DNA of 64,000 nt from assembly GCA_016926955.1 (NCBI GenBank), contig JAFGNN010000030.1, forward strand, positions 1 through 64,000. Reading direction: 5' to 3'. Below the pieces are notes generated by a model. The model was not told where the DNA came from. It made no database searches and saw only the letters and a list, made by a program, of their open reading frames with translations. Of the stretch, positions 48,092 to 56,688 are shown one piece after another (positions within the stretch are counted from its first letter, which is position 1; the number at the start of each line of letters is the position of its first letter). Made by a program: the position numbers and the translations under genes. This DNA comes from Spirochaetales bacterium (GTDB taxonomy: Bacteria > Spirochaetota > Spirochaetia > Treponematales > UBA12059).

Positions 48092-48864
48092 TGGTGGAAG
48101 TGTCGGGGCTCGCGGTCGAGTACCTGAAGGCCGGCGGCGCGGTAGAACGCGCAGTCGACGGATTCTCCCTATCGGTCCCCAGGGGACAGAGCTGCGCCAT
48201 CATCGGACGCTCCGGATGCGGCAAGACCAGTTTGCTCAACGCGATCGCCGGACTGATAGCGCCCGCTTCCGGGAAAGTACAGGTAGCGGGAGAGCAGGTA
48301 ACGGGGCCGCGCCGGGGCACTGCGATGGTCCTGCAGGACCTGGGGCTTTTCCCGTGGAAGACCGCGCGGGACAACGTGGCTCTCGGCGCGCTCGCGTGGG
48401 CCGCCGGAGTATCGGGGCGCAAAATTCGCCGGGAGGCTCGATGCATGGCCGAGGGCATCCTCGACCGTCTCGGCGTCCCGGAAATCGCCGACAAATATCC
48501 CGCGGAGCTATCGGGGGGACAGAGGCAGCGCGTCGCCATCGGGAGGGCCTTGGCCGCCGAGCCCGACCTGCTGCTTCTCGACGAGCCGAGCGCCTCCCTC
48601 GACGCCATGACCAAGGAGGCGTTCCAGCGCCTCGTGTTGACGCTTTCACGGCCGGAGGCCGGCGGGCGAGAAATCACCGTGGTGCTCGTCACCCACGACG
48701 TGGAGGAGGCCGCTTACCTGGCCGACGCGATCGTGGTGATGGACGGGGGCCGCGTGCGCCATGTCGTCAAGAATCCGCTTGAGAGAGACCCCTCCCTGCG
48801 AGACCGGCTCGAATTCTACAAGTTCTGCCTGGATCTGCGGCGGCACGTCGGAGGCGGGGTATGA
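48091..48864 (+). CDS. ABC transporter ATPase (SsuB/TauB-like)
   Basis: 257 residues. Walker A GRSGCGKTS, signature LSGGQRQRVAIGRAL, Walker B LLLLDEPSASLD and switch VTHDVEEAAYLAD. Start 48091 is one base inside the preceding stop (TGATG). The C-terminal segment (VKNPLERDPSLRD) is characteristic of nitrate/sulfonate/taurine importers. Overlaps the permease by ATGA. Confidence 0.92.
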   Translation: MVEVSGLAVEYLKAGGAVERAVDGFSLSVPRGQSCAIIGRSGCGKTSLLNAIAGLIAPASGKVQVAGEQVTGPRRGTAMVLQDLGLFPWKTARDNVALGALAWAAGVSGRKIRREARCMAEGILDRLGVPEIADKYPAELSGGQRQRVAIGRALAAEPDLLLLDEPSASLDAMTKEAFQRLVLTLSRPEAGGREITVVLVTHDVEEAAYLADAIVVMDGGRVRHVVKNPLERDPSLRDRLEFYKFCLDLRRHVGGGV

Positions 48865-49679
48865 GGGAACGGCAAACCAGCGCGAGCTCTGTCCCCCGCG
48901 CTGCCGCCGGCTCGCTGCTTCGAGGCGTTTGGGAAACCTTGATCGGGCTCTTTCTGGTAACGTTGGCGTGGGAGCTGCTCCACCTCGCGCTCGGCACGAG
49001 CGCGGTTCCCTCGCCCCTCGAAGCGGTCGCGACGCTTTTCGGGCGGCTCGGCCGCGACCTTCCAGCCCACCTCGGCGCAAGCCTCGCGCGCATCCTGGTC
49101 GCCACCCTGGTTCAGGTCGTCTTCGGCGGGGCGCTCGGCATGGCCATCGGCGCGAGCCGTCGCGCGGCCGCCCTCATCGGTCCGGCCGTCTCGGTACTCT
49201 ATCCGGTGCCGAAGATCGCCTTCCTGCCCGTCTTCATGATCACGCTCGGCATCGGGGAGCTCTCGAAAATTCTCTTCGTGGTCACGGTGGCGATCTTCCA
49301 GACGATCGTCGCGCTACGGGACGGCGTGGCGGAGATTCCGCCGAACCTGCGGCTTGCGGCCAGGTCGCTCGGGCTCGGCCGGCGCGGCATGCTCCGCCAC
49401 CTGATCCTGCCGGCCCTGACACCGCGGCTCTTCACCTCGGCGCGTCTCGGCATCGGCGTCGGCCTCTCCGCGCTCTTCTTCGCCGAGAACTACGCGACGC
49501 GTTACGGGGTGGGATATCTCATCATGAACTCGTTCGCGATGGCCGACTACAAGGCGACCTACGCTGGCATCCTGGCCCTGTCCCTGCTGGCGCTCGCGCT
49601 CTTCGCCGCGATAGACGCCGCCGAACGCCGGGTCTGTCCCTGGCTGCGCGTGGGGTACGGCGCAGGAGGACGCGCATGA
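48861..49679 (+). CDS. ABC transporter permease (SsuC/TauC-like)
   Basis: 272 residues with about six membrane segments. The ATPase-coupling EAA loop is LRLAARSLGLGRRGMLRHLI. Partner of the binding protein and ATPase upstream. The stop overlaps the ATG of the GNAT remnant. Confidence 0.9.
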   Translation: MRERQTSASSVPRAAAGSLLRGVWETLIGLFLVTLAWELLHLALGTSAVPSPLEAVATLFGRLGRDLPAHLGASLARILVATLVQVVFGGALGMAIGASRRAAALIGPAVSVLYPVPKIAFLPVFMITLGIGELSKILFVVTVAIFQTIVALRDGVAEIPPNLRLAARSLGLGRRGMLRHLILPALTPRLFTSARLGIGVGLSALFFAENYATRYGVGYLIMNSFAMADYKATYAGILALSLLALALFAAIDAAERRVCPWLRVGYGAGGRA

Positions 49680-49819
49680 CGACGATACGATCCTGGCGCC
49701 GCGACGACCTTCCGCGTGCCGGCGTAATGCGCGACAACGAAAACGCGATCCGCTTCTACAAGGCTCACGGAATTTCGGAGGAGTACCTGTTGCTCGGGAA
49801 GGAGTTCGAGGGGACCTGA
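49676..49819 (+). pseudogene. Internally deleted GNAT acetyltransferase remnant
   Basis: 47 codons. The first part (MTTIRSWRRDDLPR) is a GNAT N-terminus and the last part (RDNENAIRFYKAHGISEEYL) is a GNAT C-terminus, but the roughly 90 residues carrying the acetyl-CoA loop are missing. The frame is open from ATG to TGA and overlaps the permease stop by ATGA, so the deletion kept the frame. It is probably non-functional as an acetyltransferase. Confidence 0.7.
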
Positions 49820-49846
49820 GCTCGATCGGGCTGGAAGGGGGCATTC

Positions 49847-50848
49847 ATGAGCGGCATCATGTTCGATCTGGCGAGCTTCGAGGCGTTGACCCAGGCCCAG
49901 CCCTGGGCTCGCTTCGCCGCCCAGGAGCGTGGCTTGTTCGGCGCCGCTGTCGCTGGCGCCGGCCTTGAAACGGCGCGACGCGCATCGATTGGCTCTTCAC
50001 TCATGCTCGAGTTGCTCGAAGCCCTGCGCGCCTGGCCCGGGACGGCGATCGCGAGCCACAAGAGCCCCGAGCAGGCATTCCACAAGCTGGCCTTCGCCGC
50101 CGAACTCGGCCTGCGCCGCGGCGACCACGGTGTGGACGATATCGCAGAATCCGTGATGTCGCGGGTTTCCGAGGAGGGACCGTTCACGCTGCCTTCGAAG
50201 GTGTCCGCCGCCCACGGCGGCTCTGGCGAGGAAACGCGCGGCTGGGCGCTTTGCGACGCGCCCGTCATCCTCCGCGCCCTGGTCCGCATGGGCTACGGCG
50301 ACGATCCGCGGGTCGCTCGCGCCATCGATTTCCTGGTTCCGCTCGCGCGGGAGAACGGCTACCCCTGCGCGGTGTCCTCGACCTTCGGCGCGTGGCGCGG
50401 GCCGGGCAAGAAATCCGACCCGTGCCCCTACGCGACGCTCGTCATGCTGGAACTGCTCCTCGAGCTGCCCGGGCGTCGCGAAGGAGCCGAAGCACGCGCC
50501 GCGGCCGAATGCCTGCTCCGGCTCCGGGAGCGCAGCCGCGAGGAGCACCCGTACATCTTCTACATGGGCGACGACTTCCGGAAGCTCAAGGCGCCGCTCA
50601 TCTGGTACGACCTGGTCCACGTGCTCGAAACGCTCTCGAAGGCGCCGTGGATCAGGGGAGACGCGCGGCTCGAGTCGATGCTCGACGTCCTCGAGTCCAA
50701 GGCCGGCCCAGGCGGCCTCTTCACGCCCGAGTCCGCGTACCAAGCCTGGAAGGCGTACGACTTCGGGCAGAAGAAGCTTCCCTCCGTCTACCTGAGCGCG
50801 GTTGCGCTGGGCATCCTGAAGCGTAGTGGGCGCCTTGTCGAGGACTGA
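49847..50848 (+). CDS. Squalene-cyclase-like alpha-toroid protein
   Basis: 333 residues of repeating helical pairs with the composition of alpha/alpha toroids (prenyltransferase/squalene-oxidocyclase repeats), for example CDAPVILRALVRMGYGDDPR, YATLVMLELLLELPGRREG and PSVYLSAVALGILKRSG. The catalytic DXDD of true cyclases was not seen. Function unknown. AAGGGGG precedes the ATG; a second in-frame ATG lies at 49859. Confidence 0.65.
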   Translation: MSGIMFDLASFEALTQAQPWARFAAQERGLFGAAVAGAGLETARRASIGSSLMLELLEALRAWPGTAIASHKSPEQAFHKLAFAAELGLRRGDHGVDDIAESVMSRVSEEGPFTLPSKVSAAHGGSGEETRGWALCDAPVILRALVRMGYGDDPRVARAIDFLVPLARENGYPCAVSSTFGAWRGPGKKSDPCPYATLVMLELLLELPGRREGAEARAAAECLLRLRERSREEHPYIFYMGDDFRKLKAPLIWYDLVHVLETLSKAPWIRGDARLESMLDVLESKAGPGGLFTPESAYQAWKAYDFGQKKLPSVYLSAVALGILKRSGRLVED

Positions 50849-50867
50849 ACGAGGAAGGAAGGGGGAA

Positions 50868-51136
50868 GCCCTTCCTTCCTCGCGCTCCATCCATCCCCGC
50901 CGGGCGCCGGCAGCGCGAGCCTCCAATGCTCGGGGAAGAGGAACGCGACGAGCGCGGTTTCCCATGACGCAGAAGTTCTCGAGCCGGAAGTCGTACCGCT
51001 TCTTCGCCCGCCGGAGCGTCCGGATGAAGAGCGCCTTCATGGCGGCGCCTTCCATCACCAGCTCCTTGCGGTCCGCGCGGGCGGCGAGGTGGTTGAGGGC
51101 TCCGTCCCGCAGCAGGCGTGGCTTGCGCATGCGCAT
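50868..51136 (-). pseudogene. REP-associated tyrosine transposase (RAYT, Y1_Tnp) relic
   Basis: Reads RKPRLLRDGALNHLAARADR, KELVMEGAAMKALFIRTLRR, then AKKRYDFRLENFCVMGN, the N-terminal third of a Y1/IS200-like RAYT. The motif should continue VMGNH.H with the metal-binding HUH histidines; instead it goes straight into unrelated sequence, so the catalytic core is lost by deletion. In a neighbouring frame a WRLALPA-like tail segment may be a further remnant. RAYTs are linked to REP repeats in other genomes. Confidence 0.72.
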
Positions 51137-51406
51137 TCAACGCCGCGAAGCCAACACGTCGCTTGCGCGGGAACGATAAAAGCGCCGTCTTCGTTGCTGG
51201 CAGTTCTGTGCCCATGGGACTGATCCGATCATCGATGCGCAGTATCCAATCCCGGCAAGCTCTGTCTTCTCCATGAGCTGGATCCCCACAAAATGTATAG
51301 GAAATTATGCATGGATACATGGCAGGCGTGCATATCGATTTTTCTTGCCCCCCCCCATTTTGTGCTAGAAACCAGCGGGCCCCAAAATTCATACTGAGGA
51401 AGTGCT

Positions 51407-51431
51407 ATGAAAGTTATCGACAGCGGTATTG
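51407..51431 (+). pseudogene. 5' stub of a gene interrupted by the IS21 element
   Basis: GAGGAAG followed at good spacing by ATG opens MKVIDSGI, then runs into the IS left end at 51432 and stops in it. It is on the same strand as the truncated radical SAM gene beyond the IS. It may be the start of a precursor peptide or of the maturase itself. Confidence 0.45.
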
Positions 51432-51498
51432 TGTCAACACCGATTTAGTTTTTCCGCTTTTCACCGATTTCAGCTTTCCGCTTTTCGGCGCGGATTTC

Positions 51499-52272
51499 TT
51501 ACTCGAAGCCGACGGCTCCGATCTTCATCCTGTTCTTCATACGGTATGACTCGGCCTTCAGGCTGAAGACTTGGGAGTGGTGGAGGAGACGGTCCAGCAT
51601 AGCCACCGCGACGGCCTCGTCGGACATGAACTCAGCCCATTTGGCGAAGCTCCGGTTCGAGGTCATGATAATTGGTGCGACTTCGTAGCGCGCGTTGACG
51701 AGCTGGAAGAAGACATGGGCCTGTTCCGCGTTGAGCGGCTCGTGCCCGACCTCGTCGATCATGAGGACGTGGGGCTTGCGGAACCAGGCAAGCGCCTTGC
51801 GGAGCCGGTTCTGCTCCCGGGCTCGGAGCAGTCGCTCGATGGCGTCGCGGGCGGTGATGTAATAGGCGGTATAGCCCGAAACGCAAGCCTTCTGGCCGAG
51901 GGCAAGCATGAGATGGGTTTTGCCGACCCCGGAAGGCCCGAGGAAGAGGACGTTTTCTTTCCGCTCCACGAACGCGAGGGAGGCGAGTTCCTCGAAGCGG
52001 TTTTGCGGCAACCCGCCCTTGAGCCAGGCGAGGTCGAAATCCTCGAGGCGCTTCGTCTGCGGCATGCCGGACAGCTTGATGCGTGTCCGCGCGGTCCGTT
52101 CCCTCCTGGCCGCGTACTCGATCTCTACGAGGTCCTTGAGGGATTCGACGAGGGTCATGTCGTTCCGGCGAGTGTCGGCGAGGAAGGTCTCGAGCCCCGC
52201 GGACATGAAGGCGAGCCCGAGTTCCTCCATACGCGACGAGAGGGCGGCGACGGCCAGTCCGGTCTCGTTCAT
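51499..52272 (-). CDS. istB: IS21-family helper ATPase IstB
   Basis: 257 residues, DnaC-like AAA+ transposition helper. Walker A FLGPSGVGKTHLMLALG, Walker B VLMIDEVGHEPL, sensor region IIMTSNRSFAKW. The ATG overlaps the istA stop (ATGA). It reads full length, so the helper gene appears intact although its partner is broken. Confidence 0.93.
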   Translation of the reverse strand: MNETGLAVAALSSRMEELGLAFMSAGLETFLADTRRNDMTLVESLKDLVEIEYAARRERTARTRIKLSGMPQTKRLEDFDLAWLKGGLPQNRFEELASLAFVERKENVLFLGPSGVGKTHLMLALGQKACVSGYTAYYITARDAIERLLRAREQNRLRKALAWFRKPHVLMIDEVGHEPLNAEQAHVFFQLVNARYEVAPIIMTSNRSFAKWAEFMSDEAVAVAMLDRLLHHSQVFSLKAESYRMKNRMKIGAVGFE

Positions 52273-53546
52273 GCCGGTATACCTTCGCTCGCGTCCATGA
52301 GCCTGGAAAGCGTCTCATAGGCCGAAGCGGACCCTGTCGCTACCTCGATGTCCGACGGCATCGTCCGTCGACGCGGCCTTCGCCGCCTGGCGGTGCGCTC
52401 GCGGTCTTCCCTCCAGCGACGGAGCAACGTCGAGCCGTCACCGGGGAACTCGACACGGGCGTGCGATCCGGCGGCCGCGAGAACGAAGCGCCGGGCGTTT
52501 CCGTCGGGGAACCGCAGTTCGACGTTTCGATTGAGCGGATGCACGAGCAGGCTGACGAGCTCGCCGATCAGCGCGGCGGGCACCGTGTAGCGGTTGCCTT
52601 CGTGGCGGATCGTCCCTTCGCGGCCGACGTGGAGCGGGAGCTCCGTACGCACGTCGAAGTCCGTAGCCGGCAGGCTCTTGAGCTCGGGGCGTTCCCGCTC
52701 GAAGCGCGCGGCCCTGTTTTCCCCGAGGTCGACGATGGTCTTCGAGGATATCGTGTCGATCCAAGCTCCGATCTCGGCGTTGAGGTTTGAGAGCGAGAGT
52801 TCGCGCCCTTCCATGCGGGGCCAGAAGTTGTTGTCGAGATAGCCGATGGTTCGCTCGACCTTGCCTTTGGTTTCCGGCCGTCGGACGCGGCAACGCCGGG
52901 GTGCGAAGCCATAATGCGCCGCGAGCGCGAGCAGCCGCTTCGTCGGTTGCCAGACGCCTTCCGCGTCGGGGGCGAAGGCCGTGCGCATGTTGTCGTAGAG
53001 GATTTCGCAGGGCACGCCGCCGAAACAGTCGAAGGCGAGTACGTGGCAGGCGAGGAGCGTGGCCTGGTCCATCGAGGTGGTGAACCTGACGAACGGCTTC
53101 CTGGAATAGCCGAGCACCATGACGAACGCGTAGAGCTTGGTCAGGCGGCCATCGACAACCTGCTTGCCAAACTCCTTCCAGTCGACCTGGGCTTGCCTAC
53201 CCGGCTCGGTCTCGAAACGGATGGTCGCGGCTTTGGTCACCTTTCGGGTCACCGCCGCGGCGTAGTCCCGCAGGATGGATATCCGGCCCTGGTAACCCTG
53301 CTTCCTGAGGCGTTCGATCAACAGCTCGCGGTTGAGGAAGGGGTTGTCTTCGAGGACGGTGTCGATGAAGCCCTTGAACTCGTCGAGTTTGCTCTTTCGG
53401 ACTCGCTCATGTCGTGGCTCGCCATGGCGTCGCAGGTAATTCCGGACCGTACGGTCGGTGACGCCAAGCGCTTCCGCGATCTCCTTCTGCGTCTTCCCCT
53501 GTTATTGAAGGATCTTCGCCTTCAGCATACAGTGCTCCCTGGTCAT
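52269..53546 (-). pseudogene. istA: IS21-family transposase IstA, broken by an early nonsense codon
   Basis: From ATG 53546 the frame reads MTREHCMLKAKILQ, then TAA at 53504-53502, then continues in the same frame QGKTQKEIAEALGVTDRTVR with the rest of a normal IstA: helix-turn-helix, then a DDE core with VDWKEFGKQVVDGRLTKLYA, EILYDNMRTAFA and ETKGKVERTIGYLDNNFW. A residual ORF from TTG 53321 lacks the DNA-binding N-terminus. Autonomous transposition is probably lost unless translation restarts after the stop. Confidence 0.85.
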
Positions 53547-53673
53547 GGACGGCTCCTGGTGTTTGGGTGTCTGGCGACTCCATACTACCAAGGACGTCCA
53601 TGGCCTTTTTTGCACCGAAAAGCGGAAAGCCTACATCGGTGATTTCCGGAAAATTAACATCGGTGATGATACA

Positions 53674-54509
53674 GGGGCCTTAAGAGTGACCTGGAAGAGT
53701 CTCACAAGCTGGTCTTCACAATGGTGAGTAATGGTTATCTTTTGGATGTTGACAAGCTGGTATTGTTGGAAGAGTTGGGTTTTTCTTCCATCCAAGTCAC
53801 GATAGACGGGAATGAAGAAGTTCATGATTCAAGAAGAGTTCTTAGGGATGGACGCGGAACGTATAAAAGAATCACGGCAAACCTGGATAGATACCTCATA
53901 TCACACAGGCCGATGAGGATTCATATCAATCTGGTGGTTGATGAAAGCAATGCCGAATCAGCAGTGCGTGAAAAAATGGAACTAGAAGAAAAGTGGCGAG
54001 GGAAAAACGTTTCATTTTACCTTTCTGAAATAACATCCACAAAACATGACGAATACAGCCTTGCGTCTTCAGATACCTATATCAATAATAATCCTGCCGA
54101 GGGTGTCAGCGTTTGTACGTCGCACGGAGATCACAATTTTATAATCGACTTCAAGGGTGATATTTACAAATGTATCACCGGCGCAGGAGATCCGGATTTT
54201 TGTATCGGAAACATAAAAGATGACCTACAGTCGATAAGAGTAGGTCAGGCAAAATACATCGAGCCTCGAAGTAACAACAAAAACTGTTCCAGCTGTGGGT
54301 TTTTACCAGTCTGTAAGCTGGGATGCCAATATTATACGATCAAAAATCCTTTGGCTGAAATCTGCAATAAAGATAAGCTGAAAGAGTACTATTTACATCT
54401 TGTTGCGAGGAAGAATGGAATTAAAGTAACAGAACTTGAGATCGTTGATGATGATGAGACGCGGGAAATCATTGTTGCTAAGACCATTGGGGAGTGGCAA
54501 GAGATATGA
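53674..54509 (+). pseudogene. Truncated radical SAM/SPASM peptide maturase
   Basis: Open frame from the IS end (LKSDLEESHKLVFTMVSNGY, matching the strand-TNG motif of radical SAM barrels) to 54509; the first usable ATG is 53721. The C-terminus has a complete SPASM motif CX2CX5CX3C (CSSCGFLPVCKLGC) plus upstream cysteines (VCTSHGD; YKCITGAG; FCIGN). The N-terminal CX3CX2C that holds the SAM cluster is missing, removed with about 100 residues at the IS junction. The gene is much AT-richer than the window average, a sign of horizontal origin. The stop overlaps the ABC exporter start (ATGA). Confidence 0.85.
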
Positions 54510-56248
54510 AATCTGGCATTGCACTCTTGATAAGAACCCTGCGTTTTCTGCTGACAAAAAACCCATGGTCACTTTTTGCGATTTTCATCTTGACTGCTGC
54601 GGAAGGGGCGCTTCCTGCCGTGCTCATACTAATCATGAAGGCGATCATAGACTCGATCGCGCATGGCGGTATGGCGGGATTGCCTGTGCTCGTGGCGCTT
54701 TGGTGCGCGGCGATGGCTGGGCAGTTCGGCATTTCGTTCGTCCTCAGGCGGATTCTTGACGGTTTCATCCTGGCTGCGTCGCATTCGACGAGCACGCTCG
54801 TCATAAGGAAGGGACTCTCTTTAAAGGGGCTCCGCTGCTTCGAGTCGGAAGCGTTCCACTCGATCTACTCGCGCCTGGCGAACACGGACTATCGAGTCGA
54901 AAACTTTGTCAACAACTTCCGCTACCTTTTCAAAAATCTCGTGCAGTTCCTGTCTGTGTTTGCTATCTTTTGGCCGCTCGGTGCATGGATACCACTCGCG
55001 ATCGCCGTTTCAGCCGTGCCCGGCGTCATCGCCTCTACCCGGAACGCTCGGCTCGCGATGGAGCACGAGGACAGCATCGATGGAACACAGCGCCGGGCGG
55101 CGTACTTCCGGAACGCTGTTGTAAGTCCCGCGACGGTGAAGGAAAACCAGATTTTCGGATTTGGCGCACTGCTTTCCAACCGTTACCTTACCGCGCAGAC
55201 AGAACTAAAGCGACGTGCCCTCGCTTATAGCAGCAAGAAAGCGTGGAATGAATTTATCGGAACGCTATTTCGCATCGTCGCCGTGGGATTCATTATGGTT
55301 GGGCTCGCGGATCGAGTGGCAAAAGGCTTGATTTCAGTTGGCCAACTCGCGCTTTTCCTCCAGTCGATCTTTCATTTTTCGACAGCGATGCTCGAGCTGG
55401 TTGAATTTTGGTCGTTCCAAGCACCAGCGCTCCAGTATTTCGCGAAGCTATTTGATTTTTTGGCTACGAAAGACACCTTGGTCCTTCCAATAAACGCAAT
55501 CGTCCTGGATGGTGAAATTGAACGGGTCGAATTCAAGAACGTGTCCTTCGCGTACGAACCGGGACGAGCCGCGCTGTGTGGCGTGAGTTTCACGATCGAG
55601 CGGGGTCAGGCGATTGCACTGGTCGGAGAAAATGGCGCAGGCAAGACAACCATCGTGAAGCTAATTGCGCGACTTTATGACCCTGATTCTGGTGAAATTC
55701 TCGTGAACGGCATCGATCTCAGGAATATCGACGTGGATTTGTGGCGCGCCCGGATTTCCGCCGTGTTTCAAGATTTCGCGCGCTACCACCTGAGTGTGGC
55801 GGAGAATGTATCTCCTGACGGAACAGCGTCGTCCGGCGAATTCTGGAACAAAGGATTCTTGGATCTAGGATTTATTGATGAGTTGCCTGGACGCGGGGAG
55901 GCAACGCTCGGGAAAGAGTTCGGCGGCACCGAGCTCTCGGGTGGCCAGTGGCAGAAGCTCGCTATCGCCCGGGGTCTCGTGAAGCCGCACGAGATCTTGC
56001 TCGTCGACGAGCCGACCGCGAGCATCGATCCGATTCAAGAAGCTGACGTGTATCGCGCGTTGTTCGAGAAGAAGGCTGCTCTTTCCTTGCTCGTGACGCA
56101 TCGGCTCGGCAGTGTGAAGAACGCTGATCACATCCTGGTGCTGAAGGACGGGCGGGTGGTGGAACAGGGGGCGCACGATGAGCTTGTGGCCGCAGGTGGA
56201 TGCTACAAGACGCTTTATGATTCTCAGGCTGGACTCTATAAACAGTAA
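54506..56248 (+). CDS. ABC exporter (permease-ATPase fusion), peptide-export type
   Basis: 580 residues. Six membrane helices in the first 320 residues (SLFAIFILTAAEGALPAVLI; IVAVGFIMVGLADRVAKGLI), then an ATPase domain: Walker A GENGAGKTT, signature LSGGQWQKLAIARG, Walker B ILLVDEPTASID, switch LLVTHRLGSVKNADH. No N-terminal C39 peptidase domain, so any leader cleavage would need another enzyme. Coupled by ATGA to the SPASM gene, so it probably exported that enzyme's peptide product. ATG 54506 is preferred to GTG 54494 because of the overlap. Confidence 0.87.
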   Translation: MKSGIALLIRTLRFLLTKNPWSLFAIFILTAAEGALPAVLILIMKAIIDSIAHGGMAGLPVLVALWCAAMAGQFGISFVLRRILDGFILAASHSTSTLVIRKGLSLKGLRCFESEAFHSIYSRLANTDYRVENFVNNFRYLFKNLVQFLSVFAIFWPLGAWIPLAIAVSAVPGVIASTRNARLAMEHEDSIDGTQRRAAYFRNAVVSPATVKENQIFGFGALLSNRYLTAQTELKRRALAYSSKKAWNEFIGTLFRIVAVGFIMVGLADRVAKGLISVGQLALFLQSIFHFSTAMLELVEFWSFQAPALQYFAKLFDFLATKDTLVLPINAIVLDGEIERVEFKNVSFAYEPGRAALCGVSFTIERGQAIALVGENGAGKTTIVKLIARLYDPDSGEILVNGIDLRNIDVDLWRARISAVFQDFARYHLSVAENVSPDGTASSGEFWNKGFLDLGFIDELPGRGEATLGKEFGGTELSGGQWQKLAIARGLVKPHEILLVDEPTASIDPIQEADVYRALFEKKAALSLLVTHRLGSVKNADHILVLKDGRVVEQGAHDELVAAGGCYKTLYDSQAGLYKQ

Positions 56249-56688
56249 GCAAGGAATCTGATCGGTTGTTGGCCTGCCGCGAAGCCAAGCGGACGGCGAA
56301 TAGGACCGAAGCGGCCGGGATTAATGGCTCGGCCGCGATGAGATAGTCACACGAGCGACTACGACAATAATTTCCACTCCGAAAACGAGCCGAAGGCTCG
56401 TAGGAAGCGCGACGACGGGCGTGCGAAGCACCCGCCCCAAAAGCGGGAGGCGCGGTCCTCTCCCGTGGGCGCGGCGTGATTGGGCTAACCCGGCCGACGT
56501 TTTTGAGCATACAGGTCGGACGGCGGGTGACTCAGGACAACACGCCCCCGAGTGAAGCGCAGCTGAACGAGAGGGGTGTGTTGTCCTGAGTCAGGCCCCG
56601 CTCCGGTCGGCATGGATAAAACCCATCGCCGCATTAACAGGATAGCGCCGCGCTTCCCGCAGGAAGGGGAACAACGTGCTCCCCCTTC
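56249..56688. other. Gene-free region rich in hairpins
   Basis: No ORF is supported in 440 bases. Hairpins seen: 56385-56401 (7-bp stem, GAA loop), 56417-56437 (GAA loop, bulged stem), 56488-56528 (imperfect CCGGCCGAC/GTCGGACGG), 56528-56593 (21-bp arms) and 56661-56690 (AGGAAGGGG/CCCCTTCCT, overlapping the next gene's stop). Confidence 0.7.
56528..56593. repeat. Long inverted repeat with 21-bp arms
   Basis: Arms TGACTCAGGACAACACGCCCC (56528-56548) and its near-complement (56573-56593) pair with a single G-T wobble around a 24-base loop. It is not a terminator (no T-run). It could be a mobile-element end, a recombination site or a regulatory RNA. Confidence 0.85.

Larger units (their letters stand above)
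50849..51498. other. Gene-poor junction between the toroid gene and the IS21 genes
   Basis: Contains a RAYT relic on the minus strand (50868-51136), a run of nine C at 51348-51356, a short interrupted ORF start at 51407, and the left end of the IS element from 51432. No intact gene is supported. Confidence 0.65.
51432..53673. mobile_element. IS21-family insertion sequence
   Basis: Encodes istA and istB on the minus strand. The ends are related inverted repeats beginning TGTCAACACCGAT (left, 51432) and TGTATCATCACCGAT (right, read inward from 53673). Inside each end the blocks CACCGAT and TTTCCGCTTTTC are repeated, the multiple terminal sites typical of IS21. No matching 4-8 bp target duplication flanks the element (ATTG against GGGG), suggesting flanking deletion or recombination. 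Confidence 0.88.

Noticed and set aside
48515-48524. Extra copy of the GGGGACAGAGC word in the SsuB-like ATPase
   Set aside because: It differs at the last base and falls in the LSGGQRQ signature, so protein constraint explains it.
48761-49819. 352-codon ORF ending in the GNAT-like sequence
   Set aside because: Codons before 49676 are an out-of-frame shadow of the permease; only the last 47 codons look protein-like.
49997-51136. 379-codon minus-strand ORF opposite the toroid gene
   Set aside because: Only its first 60 or so codons (RAYT relic) look like protein; the rest is antisense to 49847-50848.
56488-56593. Integron attC site
   Set aside because: GGCTAAC near 56485 resembles one core, but the matching GTTRRRY core and spacing are absent and no integrase is in the window.
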